This document shows, one piece after another, positions 8,430-16,461 of a stretch of 64,000 nucleotides of DNA. The translations under genes were made by a program, and so were the position numbers. The notes beneath the pieces are model-generated. The model saw only the letters and a list, made by a program, of their open reading frames with translations, made no database searches and was not told the DNA's origin. The DNA is from Bacteroidales bacterium (GTDB lineage Bacteria > Bacteroidota > Bacteroidia > Bacteroidales > UBA932). The stretch is taken from contig JAMPAT010000001.1 of assembly GCA_023667095.1 (NCBI GenBank), positions 169,809 to 233,808 on the forward strand. The letters are read 5' to 3'. Within the stretch, counting starts at the first letter, position 1. Each line of letters opens with the position of its first letter.

Positions 8430-9884
8430 CTACCCTTCAAATGGAGTCCATGCTATGTCAACAAGCAAAAGTTCTGGAGCCATGTAGTCACCGCTTGCCG
8501 TCGGCTTGGATGCGTTCTGCCGGATTTCCATGTAGAACTCACCTGCCAGGCCGACTTCCTGGGAATATTCTGCGGCTGGAGTCTCTGCACTTGCAGTCAT
8601 TTTCTCGCCTGTGACATTGAACTCCTTGCCTGCTATCGGATTGCCGTTCCTGTCCTTGAATGATACTGTGAAGTCAATGTCATTGTAGGATTGGAAATAT
8701 CTGAAAGAAAGCTTGCTGCATCCGCCTGCAATGAGAGGGGATTTCAGGATACCCTGCTCTGCAACTTCTTTGGTTGCTCCCAAAAGCACGACACCAAGCA
8801 TGCCTTCTGGAACCCTGCCTGCACTACCGTTCCAGCTTTGTACATGGCCGCTATAAATTGTCCAGCCATCGAAGGTTTCATAATAATATCTTCCATTCTC
8901 ACGGGCCTTTACATCTTTTAGGGTCTCTATATCGGCATGTGTCGCCTGAATGGCCTTGGTGGAGACATCGGTGTATTCGAGGTTGAATGTCTTGATGGCT
9001 CCGGATTCGAGTGCAAGGGACTCATCCAATGTCTTGGTGAAAGTCTGGCTTCCTGAAGAAGTTATGACACGCACTTCTATCTTGTCTCCGGGATTTAGTG
9101 TGACAGGAAGTGTCGTGGCATAAAAATGTGCGGAAGAGCCTGATGTGTAGGCCGCTCCGTCATTGACTGCAAGGTTGAACATTTTGAGCAGTTCCTGATC
9201 TTTTGCAAGCCAATTATGTACGAGGTCAAATGCAGGCTTGGTAAAATTAAAGCCCAAAACGTTGTTCGGCATCATTCCATTGGATGACCTTACTTTTATT
9301 TCCTTGACTGTAAAGTCGTTCCCTGTGGAATTCTTTACGTTGAAATCAATGACGGCAGCAGCAGGTTTCATCCTGATGGACGGAAATTCAGAAGACGGGA
9401 CATTTTCCACCTTGCCTATAAGTATGCAGTTTTCACCTGCAAGATGTGCCTTGCTGTCATTTCCGGTCTGAGTCTGTGTTGTACTGACACCTGTTCCTTT
9501 GGTATACAGATGTTGCGTGTTGTGATTATTGTCATAAGGATAGATCGCATACCAGTCATAGTTCTTTTCCGGCATTAACTCTTCTCTAAGGGTTCCTTCA
9601 AACCTGCCTGTACGTGTATCGGCAATTTTGAAAGGGGAATTCACGAACAGTGACAGTTCTTTCCCGCTCTCGGAATAGAACAGGCTGATTCTGTCTGTGT
9701 CTCCCCATCTGGTCATCATGCCGTCATTGACGGTCCTGGTGACAGGAGCAAAGCTGTCGTTGTTGAGGGTAACTGTGAAAGGCTGTCCTTCAGACATGTC
9801 ACCTTTGTCCGATGAGATATCCTTTGTACAGGAGAGGAGGGCTCCTGCACAAAGAATAAGTGATGTTATTGTGTAGTTTTTCAT
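8430..9884 (-). CDS. Fimbrillin-like (Mfa-type) lipoprotein
   Basis: 484 residues starting at MKNYTITSL with a lipobox (ALLSC, Cys near 19). Residues about 35-315 fit the Mfa-like/fimbrillin family: VTRTVNDGMMTRWGDTDRIS, then YDWYAIYPY, then AAAVIDFNVKN. This family supplies surface fimbrial subunits or glycan-binding lipoproteins in Bacteroidales. The last about 150 residues form a probable beta-sandwich (YYYETFDGWTIYSG, then SPLIAGGCSKLSFRYFQSYN). The frame extends 11 codons upstream (to 9917), but that would bury the signal peptide. It is the last gene of the island's minus-strand operon; a binding role is likely, with no catalytic motif seen. Confidence 0.8.
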   Translation of the reverse strand: MKNYTITSLILCAGALLSCTKDISSDKGDMSEGQPFTVTLNNDSFAPVTRTVNDGMMTRWGDTDRISLFYSESGKELSLFVNSPFKIADTRTGRFEGTLREELMPEKNYDWYAIYPYDNNHNTQHLYTKGTGVSTTQTQTGNDSKAHLAGENCILIGKVENVPSSEFPSIRMKPAAAVIDFNVKNSTGNDFTVKEIKVRSSNGMMPNNVLGFNFTKPAFDLVHNWLAKDQELLKMFNLAVNDGAAYTSGSSAHFYATTLPVTLNPGDKIEVRVITSSGSQTFTKTLDESLALESGAIKTFNLEYTDVSTKAIQATHADIETLKDVKARENGRYYYETFDGWTIYSGHVQSWNGSAGRVPEGMLGVVLLGATKEVAEQGILKSPLIAGGCSKLSFRYFQSYNDIDFTVSFKDRNGNPIAGKEFNVTGEKMTASAETPAAEYSQEVGLAGEFYMEIRQNASKPTASGDYMAPELLLVDIAWTPFEG

Positions 9885-9934
9885 TGCTTTCTGATTAATG
9901 GCTCCCGTGGCAAGCACGGGAGTAGATAATATAA

Positions 9935-11248
9935 TTATTCAGCAGCCTGTTTCAGATATATGAAATGGGTGTAATTATTTTCATTGACATCAGGCTGTTC
10001 GCCCATGTAGATATAGCCATCCCTTTCTTTACCGGTATTGTTGGCTGCAACATTGAAAATGAAACCTAATTCCCTGTAGGCTGGCATGTCTCCCATGGCA
10101 GGAACGTTGCTTATGAACCATTCTACACTTTCAACGAATTTTTTCGCCTCGGCACTCAGGCAGAAGTTGAATGTTGTGAAGGTATTGGACATTATCATCC
10201 CCATAAATTCCTGCTCAGTGGCATCGAATTTCACTGAATAACAACGTTCATCGCCAGGAGTTGACTGCTCGATTGTCTGGTCAAATCCTTCAATTTCCCA
10301 GATTCTTTCAACAAACGATACAACGGCTGATGATGTTGCCGCATCGCTGACCCTTGTCACGGTGCAGAGAAGTTTTCCGGACGGTACATCATTTACCTGG
10401 GCCCTTATATTGACCATTCTGCAGCTATTAGGGAAAACAGATTCTGCTGTGAATTCCGGAAACTCTCCTATCGGGGTGATGTCAAGGATTGTGCTTTCAT
10501 CTGCACCATCAATGTTGATTTGGAAATATAGTCCATTGGCAGCATTGACAGGAACTATCGGGCTGCCGTTGTTTATCTTGATTTTCAGAGGCACGGCCGA
10601 TATGGCTACAGGGATGTCAAATGTGGTGCCGTCCTGAAGTGTGAATGTCACTTTGGACGGATCGGAGACAGGATCCACTTTCTTGAAGATGCCAAGGACA
10701 GGAGTGTCGCTTATCGGCTCCCAGTCCTTGCCGTTCCAGCTTATCATGAGGTTGCCGTTCTCTGCTTTGAATTCAGGCGTGATGGCCTCTCCGCGTGCCG
10801 GGACTGGCTTGCCGTCCAGCATGATGAACTCATCATCAATGGTCCAGCAGTATTGGCCGGATGCCTCATGAAATTTTACACTTATGACAGGGGCCGTGCC
10901 AGGTGCTCCTGGAGTTCCCGGTTCACCCTGTTCTCCCTTGTCACCATTGTTCCCGTCCTTGCCGTTCCTGATGACGATAGGCTTGTGCTTTTCGAAATAG
11001 ATTTCATATCCGGAACCGTCTGCGAGAGGCCTGCATTCTGTGATGAAGTCCTTTTCTTCAAGGGCTGAGATAGCTGTTTTAAGCGATGTGTAGTCTGAGT
11101 TCAGCTTGTTTACTGTCTGCTCCAGCTTGGTGAGCCTGTCATCAAGACCCCCTATCTGGTTCTTGAGGGCTGAGTCATCGTAGCATCCGCTGAGGGATAT
11201 GGTGGTGATTGCCAGGATGGCGATAATCAAGTTTCTGGTCTTTTTCAT
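9935..11248 (-). CDS. DUF4988 lipoprotein with collagen-like insert
   Basis: 437 residues with a lipobox (SLSGC, Cys near 22). A heptad-like coiled coil (about 25-65, with DDRLTKLEQTVNKLNSDY) is followed by a short collagen-like run of seven Gly-X-Y triplets (about 97-118). A DUF4988-type beta domain comes next (YCWTIDDEFIMLDGKPV, then MISWNGKDWEPIS), then beta-sandwich repeats. The coiled coil suggests oligomerisation, possibly trimeric, and the protein is probably surface-exposed. Its neighbour at 11281 is a paralog that lacks the collagen-like run. Function unknown; PUL context suggests glycan binding. Confidence 0.78.
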   Translation of the reverse strand: MKKTRNLIIAILAITTISLSGCYDDSALKNQIGGLDDRLTKLEQTVNKLNSDYTSLKTAISALEEKDFITECRPLADGSGYEIYFEKHKPIVIRNGKDGNNGDKGEQGEPGTPGAPGTAPVISVKFHEASGQYCWTIDDEFIMLDGKPVPARGEAITPEFKAENGNLMISWNGKDWEPISDTPVLGIFKKVDPVSDPSKVTFTLQDGTTFDIPVAISAVPLKIKINNGSPIVPVNAANGLYFQINIDGADESTILDITPIGEFPEFTAESVFPNSCRMVNIRAQVNDVPSGKLLCTVTRVSDAATSSAVVSFVERIWEIEGFDQTIEQSTPGDERCYSVKFDATEQEFMGMIMSNTFTTFNFCLSAEAKKFVESVEWFISNVPAMGDMPAYRELGFIFNVAANNTGKERDGYIYMGEQPDVNENNYTHFIYLKQAAE

Positions 11249-11280
11249 GATTGCTTATCTTTAAGTGTTATTGTTTTCAG

Positions 11281-12483
11281 TTAAAAGTCGATGCTTCCGT
11301 TGCTTGTCCAGTCTTCGATGTTGCCTTTGTAGCCTTCTGTGTCATCAGTTATGGCTTCTTCCTGCACTATGGTGTAGGTGGCGTATGTGGTCGAGCCTTT
11401 GGCGAGCCTGATTACGGACTGGCGTTCCGCACCCTTGTTCTGCGAGACAATGAGTGTCACCTGTTCGTTTCTGATTGCCTTGGTCGCTGAGCCAGTTACA
11501 GTCTTGAGCCATCCTTTGTCCGTTTCCGGTATGATTACATCATATTCGAGGTTGGTGGCAACTGCTATGATGATTTCCCCTCCTTCCGCAGGTATTTTTA
11601 GCCTGTTGGCCTCTGATGTCCAGCTGCCTTTCTCGAAGGTCAGGATACGGAATGATGGCACACCCTTGGAATTGACGGCCATTGCCATGATTTCACCGTC
11701 TGCCGGGACAGTAGCTGGTACTTTCACCTTTATCGTGCCTTTGCCAGGACCTTCCGGAAGCACGCCAAGGACTTCAAATCCCCCGTATCCATAGGCGCGT
11801 ACGAGTGTGCCTTCATCTGCTGCTGTAACTGTGTAAGGGACTGATATTTCTGTGCCTGGGTTGACCGCTATGCTGAGCTCGTTGAAGTGCAGGGCAAATT
11901 TCTGTTCTTTGGGAATGACAATTTCACTGCTGTCGGAAAGTACGAAGGTAACTGAGTCCTCTCCGTCTATGACATTCTTGAAGATGCCTGCCCCTCCTGC
12001 AGTGCCGATTTCCTGCCACTTCCTCCCATCGAAGCTGAGCATGAATTTGTTGTCTTCCACCTTTATCTGTGGCACCAATGTCTTGGCTGTTGCCGGTACT
12101 TTCTCCCCGTCAACAAGAAGGAACTCCCCGTCAAGTGTCCAGTAGAAGTTGCCGTCATCGAATTTTTCTACGCTGATGGCAGGGGCTGTGCCGTTCCTGA
12201 TGATATATGGGGTTCCGGAGCCTGAGAAGGTGACAGAAAGTCCGGAGCCGTCCTCTAATTGATGGATGTCGACAATCCTCTCGTTCTCCTCAAGTGCCTT
12301 GACTGTCGCACGCATGGCACCTATGTTTGTATTGATGTCTGAGACCACCCTCTCGAGTTCGCTGAGACGTCCGTCAAGGTCGGCGATACGTCTGTTCACG
12401 GCTGTATCGTCGTAGGTACAGCCTGCAACGGTCGCAGCCCCTATGCAAAGCAGGACCGTCAGTGTCAGTAAGTTGTTTTTCAT
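11281..12483 (-). CDS. DUF4988/BACON-type lipoprotein, paralog of the next gene
   Basis: About 400 residues from MKNNLLTL, with a lipobox (TVAGC). The order of parts matches the 9935-11248 protein: coiled coil (RRIADLDGRLSELERVVSDI), then RNG, then directly TAPAISV with no collagen-like run, then FYWTLDGEFLLVDGEKVPA and FMLSFDGRKWQEIG. C-terminal Ig-like/BACON-type repeats end with TYTIVQEE. ATG 12492 and 12540 are alternative starts; the latter would overlap the upstream gene by 19 nt. Probable surface glycan-binding accessory protein. Confidence 0.76.
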   Translation of the reverse strand: MKNNLLTLTVLLCIGAATVAGCTYDDTAVNRRIADLDGRLSELERVVSDINTNIGAMRATVKALEENERIVDIHQLEDGSGLSVTFSGSGTPYIIRNGTAPAISVEKFDDGNFYWTLDGEFLLVDGEKVPATAKTLVPQIKVEDNKFMLSFDGRKWQEIGTAGGAGIFKNVIDGEDSVTFVLSDSSEIVIPKEQKFALHFNELSIAVNPGTEISVPYTVTAADEGTLVRAYGYGGFEVLGVLPEGPGKGTIKVKVPATVPADGEIMAMAVNSKGVPSFRILTFEKGSWTSEANRLKIPAEGGEIIIAVATNLEYDVIIPETDKGWLKTVTGSATKAIRNEQVTLIVSQNKGAERQSVIRLAKGSTTYATYTIVQEEAITDDTEGYKGNIEDWTSNGSIDF

Positions 12484-12521
12484 TGCTGTCATATTGTTTT
12501 TAGTTTTTATCTTAATGTGGT

Positions 12522-14180
12522 TTACCAGTCTTTTAGCCATTCATTATAGCCTGTCTGGCCTGCACCGGTCGTGTATAATTGGTGTTTGTCGAAAGAATAT
12601 GTGATTCTTTCATCATTGCACAGATATTGGAAGGCCAGGCTGTTTGCTTCTATGGAAAATTCTGTCAGATTCTGTACGTTCGTGCTTATGTCGTTGAAGA
12701 CAACCATGTTGTTGTTCCTTAAGCCGGATTCGACCCAGGCCTTTATGTATTGGGAGGTACATTCATCCCAGATTAGAGCGTTTATGTCTTCTGTGTACAA
12801 TGTGAAGAAGATGCAGCCGTAACGCTCCTGTGCAAGCCCGGCTATCGGCAGTCTTGGATATTCGCTGGATACTCCTGGGCCTCCCTGATTGTATGGGTCC
12901 ACCACGGGAAGATTTTTCATGGTGACATTGGCTGCCCACGCATAGTCCAGATACTCTCCTGCTGCTATGCCTCCACTGAGTCCGGTATCATGGAAAGACT
13001 CTGTCGGTACTCCCTGGTCGGCAAGGGTCAGCAGGGGCCTCCAGCCGATGGCCTCCCTTAGTTTCTTTATGAATTTTGGATATGATGTCGTGCCGGGAGC
13101 AGGAAGATTCCTGTCGGCGGCCTTCTCGTAGCCGGAACTTCTGTCCCAGAGGTTTATTCCGTCCAGTCCATAAAGCCTCAGGATGGATTTCACTTGCATG
13201 GCAAGGTCTTCAGCCTGTGCGTCAGTAAGGTTGCAGAATCCAAGTCCGGTGTTGCCTCCCTCCAATGTGATGCACACTTTCCTGCCGCTTTCCTGAAGCG
13301 GACGGATGTATTTGTCCGGGTGCTCCAGGACGTAGGCCAGGTCGGAGGAGAGCTTGAGAATTGCCCTTCCTGAGTCCATGTCATATTCAATGGATGATTT
13401 CCGGAGATTGACAATATTGCCGATTGATGCTTTCCAAAGGGTTTCAGTCCAATTTCCGTCAGCTTTGTTGTCGTCAATGTCACCGTGCTGGTATGTCTTC
13501 TCAAATACATAGTCTGTGATAATCCTCGGATCATAGTCTGCTGTGTTGATGTAGCAGACAGTGAAATTGTCCGTGCCGGTGTATAGCTTGTATTCTTGAC
13601 AGATGCGCGGCACAGGTACATAGATGTCATAGTAGAGGATTTCTTCCATGCTTCCGTTTTCCGCTTTCAGTGCGAGGACATATCTGCCTGGAGTCAATTT
13701 ATGACCGAACCTGTCGACTGTGGCGATCTGTACAGTCTTGGCCTCAGAGCGGTTCATTCCTGCATCAAGAATGATTGTAGCACCGTCCTGGAAGTTACAG
13801 AATGACTTGGGAAGGACTGTCTTCCCGATTGTCGTTATTTCTACGCGTCCGTCTGAATCAGTGACACGCTCAGGTACGGATGGATGGGATGCAATGTAGG
13901 ACAGTGCGTCTTTCTCCGAGAACGAGAGGGTTATGTACGTGTCAAAGGCAGATGTCCTGTTGGTGCAGACATAGAGCTGGTCTGTGACAGAATGGCCCTC
14001 CTCCATTTCTATGGTTACCGTATCGCCTGAAGTCATGCTGCTAAGGACAGTGACTCCAGATGGAGACAGGTCCTTGATGTCTTCCTTGTATTTGACACAG
14101 ATGGTCTCTTTCCCGCAGGATGTTGCAATGGCAAGCAGGAGGGTGATATTTGTTATGCTGTTACGTATGTTCATGGTCAT
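12522..14180 (-). CDS. GH18-like surface protein with lost catalytic residues
   Basis: 552 residues: lipoprotein signal (AIATSC), an N-terminal BT_3987-like/DUF1735 beta domain (about 30-190) and a GH18-type TIM barrel. The active-site strand reads YGLDGINLWDRSSG, where active GH18 enzymes of this kind have LDG-x-D-x-D-x-E. The catalytic Glu and the Asp that assists it are replaced. The rest of the barrel looks intact (VCITLEGGNTGLGFCNL, then LPIAGLAQERYGCIFFTL). This suggests a binding protein derived from an endo-beta-N-acetylglucosaminidase. The start overlaps the stop of the upstream gene (ATGA). Confidence 0.82.
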   Translation of the reverse strand: MTMNIRNSITNITLLLAIATSCGKETICVKYKEDIKDLSPSGVTVLSSMTSGDTVTIEMEEGHSVTDQLYVCTNRTSAFDTYITLSFSEKDALSYIASHPSVPERVTDSDGRVEITTIGKTVLPKSFCNFQDGATIILDAGMNRSEAKTVQIATVDRFGHKLTPGRYVLALKAENGSMEEILYYDIYVPVPRICQEYKLYTGTDNFTVCYINTADYDPRIITDYVFEKTYQHGDIDDNKADGNWTETLWKASIGNIVNLRKSSIEYDMDSGRAILKLSSDLAYVLEHPDKYIRPLQESGRKVCITLEGGNTGLGFCNLTDAQAEDLAMQVKSILRLYGLDGINLWDRSSGYEKAADRNLPAPGTTSYPKFIKKLREAIGWRPLLTLADQGVPTESFHDTGLSGGIAAGEYLDYAWAANVTMKNLPVVDPYNQGGPGVSSEYPRLPIAGLAQERYGCIFFTLYTEDINALIWDECTSQYIKAWVESGLRNNNMVVFNDISTNVQNLTEFSIEANSLAFQYLCNDERITYSFDKHQLYTTGAGQTGYNEWLKDW

Positions 14181-15484
14181 TTGTTGATTTCGGGGATTTC
14201 TATGCCTTCCGGCCAGATGATGTTCTTTTGGGAGACACCATGGTTGCCGTAGATGGACCAGTCCTTGATTTCGTTGCCCTGGCCTTCATCGAATTTCCAG
14301 TAGCCGATGAGCTCAGGATGGTTCTCCGGATCCTTGATGCGGTACATGTTTTCCCATATCTGCTCAGGTGTCCGTGCCACTGACCAGACCCTTGCCTCTG
14401 CAATTTTACCCTGGAGAGGGCGGAAGTCGTTGTAGGAATAGCCTATGAAGAACTGTCTTTCGTCTCCTGCCGCTCCAGGCATGGCTCTCATTGCGAAGTT
14501 CATCCCACCGTCAGGGAGGTTGCCTGTCTCATCAGCCTCACTCTGGATCTTGCCGTTGACATATATACGGACGGTCCTTGTGTCCGAGTCGTAGGTGGCG
14601 GCAAGATGATACCATTGTCCTGTCTCCAATTTCTTGGAGGCATCCGATTTCGGGAATTTTCCGAAAACAGCTCCACCGCTGAACTGCAGCTGCTGGCGTT
14701 CAAAATTCGTGTCACCTATGCGCAGAAGCATGTATTCCTCCACACCCATGACAGTAGAGATTGCGCAGTCCCCGAATCCGTTGCTCAAGTCGAACCGGTC
14801 AATATAGACAAGGGATTCGTATGTCATTGCCGAAAGCCCGTTATAGGCATCAGCGACAGGTCCGGGACTATCCAATAGAGGGAAGTTTATCCAGTTGTCT
14901 GTCAGTTCAGCTGCTGTAGTGACTGCAGATGAGCGTCTTACTATGTAATATGCTATCGAGGATATGTCCATCACTTTCATGTTGTCTGACACTATACGAA
15001 CCGGGAAAAGATAGGACTTGTCAAGTTCCAGGGCTCCTGTCTGCTGTTCCCCTTCGCCAATGAGGCCTTTGAATGCAATTGTTACAGGAGAAGACGCTGT
15101 CTTTCCCGCAGGAATATGGATCTCAACCTGTGTGAAGTCATGATATCGCTCCGGCAGCATTTCGTAGTCGGTGCCATAGGTGCGGTTGTAGTCTTCTACA
15201 AGGGAGACATCAAGGAGGAGGGAGGCATTGACGTCTTTTTCTGACGGGTATGCCAATACTGCCGAGAGTTCTGTGTCGAAAGCATCTGTCTTGCTGCTGA
15301 ACGTCTTGGTCTGTATCTGCGAGGTCGCGCTTACGTCAATGTAGAGCGAATTGTCGAATTTATAGCCTGACGCATCGTAGCGATGGCAGGAAACGGGAGC
15401 AATGGCTATCATTGCTATTCCTGCCAGGACAGGAATCCTCTGCATCAGGTGAGGGATAAGATGTGGCTTGTTGGCAGTTTTCAT
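14177..15484 (-). CDS. DUF1735 plus LamG-like glycan-binding lipoprotein
   Basis: 435 residues with a lipoprotein signal (IAIAPVSC). The N-terminal BT_3987-like domain (about 45-190) contains NASLLLDVSLVEDYNRTYGTDYEMLPE. A concanavalin-like LamG/Laminin_G_3 domain (about 215-420) shows GQWYHLAATYDSDTRTVRIYVNG, then GKIAEARVWSVARTPEQI and LIGYWKFDEGQG. No hydrolase motif is visible, so it is probably a surface glycan-binding protein. Both ends overlap neighbours (TAATG at the start, ATGA at the end), so translation is tightly coupled. Confidence 0.85.
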   Translation of the reverse strand: MKTANKPHLIPHLMQRIPVLAGIAMIAIAPVSCHRYDASGYKFDNSLYIDVSATSQIQTKTFSSKTDAFDTELSAVLAYPSEKDVNASLLLDVSLVEDYNRTYGTDYEMLPERYHDFTQVEIHIPAGKTASSPVTIAFKGLIGEGEQQTGALELDKSYLFPVRIVSDNMKVMDISSIAYYIVRRSSAVTTAAELTDNWINFPLLDSPGPVADAYNGLSAMTYESLVYIDRFDLSNGFGDCAISTVMGVEEYMLLRIGDTNFERQQLQFSGGAVFGKFPKSDASKKLETGQWYHLAATYDSDTRTVRIYVNGKIQSEADETGNLPDGGMNFAMRAMPGAAGDERQFFIGYSYNDFRPLQGKIAEARVWSVARTPEQIWENMYRIKDPENHPELIGYWKFDEGQGNEIKDWSIYGNHGVSQKNIIWPEGIEIPEINK

Positions 15485-16395
15485 TATCGTGACGGATTAA
15501 GTGTCTGGATGGTGCGGCGGACATTGAGGTAGTTGCCTTCCGCATGGTAGTAGTCCTTGGTGATATCGCTGACGCAGATTCCCTTTAGAGGACCTGCGGT
15601 GCAGGCTATTTCGGCAATGGCATCCATTGAGTTGCAGTCTTTCTTGTCAGCATCCTTGATGACAGTGCCTGGGATTGATGCTATGATGATTTTAGATGCG
15701 TCTATTGAGCTCCTTTTAGTGGCTTCAGCGATTTTCATGCTGATTTCCGAGGTCTTGCTGTCCTTGTCGGTGTCAAGGACGAACAGATCCACCATATATC
15801 TCATGTCGGAGGCCACAAAAAGCGGATTCCCCTCGAAGACAAGCAGCTGTGAGTACTTTTTGGCATCATAGAGCTTCTGTACCATCAGTACGGAAGCAGC
15901 TGCGGCCTCCTGGTCGTCCGGTGAATATGTACCAGTGAATGACCAGCCGTCAAGTCCGTGTTCACGGACTTTGGCTATGGCGTTGCTGATGTAGGCTTCC
16001 AACTCAGCAGGCCCGGAAAGTTCAGCTTTCTTTGCAGCATATTCAAGCCTGTAGAGAACCTTGGTGCCGACTTTGCGCATTGCTTCCATGTCCTCTGCGT
16101 CTTCTTTGGAGAAGTTGTCTGCATTGGTCAGGCTGACAATGTCCAGTGAGTCGGGAAGGCTGCGCATGAAATGTCCTTCGTCAGGGGCGAACTCCGGTGA
16201 ATTGTGCAGTGTGGCGTAGACGAGGAAGTGTTCCTCGGACTTGTATTTCTTCAGGTTGTCGTAATATCTGGCGTATATTCCAGGGTGCTGGTCTTCCGGG
16301 AATATTATTTCCGTGTCCAACGGCTCCGGATTATTCCACTCTGAGCACGCGGCAAGGAAAAGTATAGGGATGATGTATGTTATTGCTCTTTTCAT
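15484..16395 (-). CDS. Short GH18-like lipoprotein, catalytically degenerate
   Basis: 303 residues with a lipobox (FLAAC). It resembles the GH18-like lipoproteins of Bacteroidales N-glycan loci. The position of the catalytic motif reads HGLDGWSFTGTYSPDD, so the D-x-D-x-E acids are absent. TIM-barrel-like strands precede and follow it (HFLVYATLHNSPEF, then YSQLLVFEGNP). It is the first gene after susD, the usual place of a surface glycan-binding protein. A binding role is inferred. Confidence 0.75.
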   Translation of the reverse strand: MKRAITYIIPILFLAACSEWNNPEPLDTEIIFPEDQHPGIYARYYDNLKKYKSEEHFLVYATLHNSPEFAPDEGHFMRSLPDSLDIVSLTNADNFSKEDAEDMEAMRKVGTKVLYRLEYAAKKAELSGPAELEAYISNAIAKVREHGLDGWSFTGTYSPDDQEAAAASVLMVQKLYDAKKYSQLLVFEGNPLFVASDMRYMVDLFVLDTDKDSKTSEISMKIAEATKRSSIDASKIIIASIPGTVIKDADKKDCNSMDAIAEIACTAGPLKGICVSDITKDYYHAEGNYLNVRRTIQTLNPSR

Positions 16396-16461
16396 TACTG
16401 TTGTCTGACTTTTATTTTTCGGTTAAACTTACAGGTGTTCCGGCTTGTTTGAAAGCAGAAA

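Noticed and set aside
8412..8986. Plus-strand open frames opposite the fimbrillin-like gene
   Set aside because: They are shadows of a well-supported minus-strand lipoprotein and have no family features.
12522..16395. Calling the GH18-like proteins active endoglycosidases
   Set aside because: The D-x-D-x-E acids required for GH18 chemistry are not present at the aligned positions in either protein.
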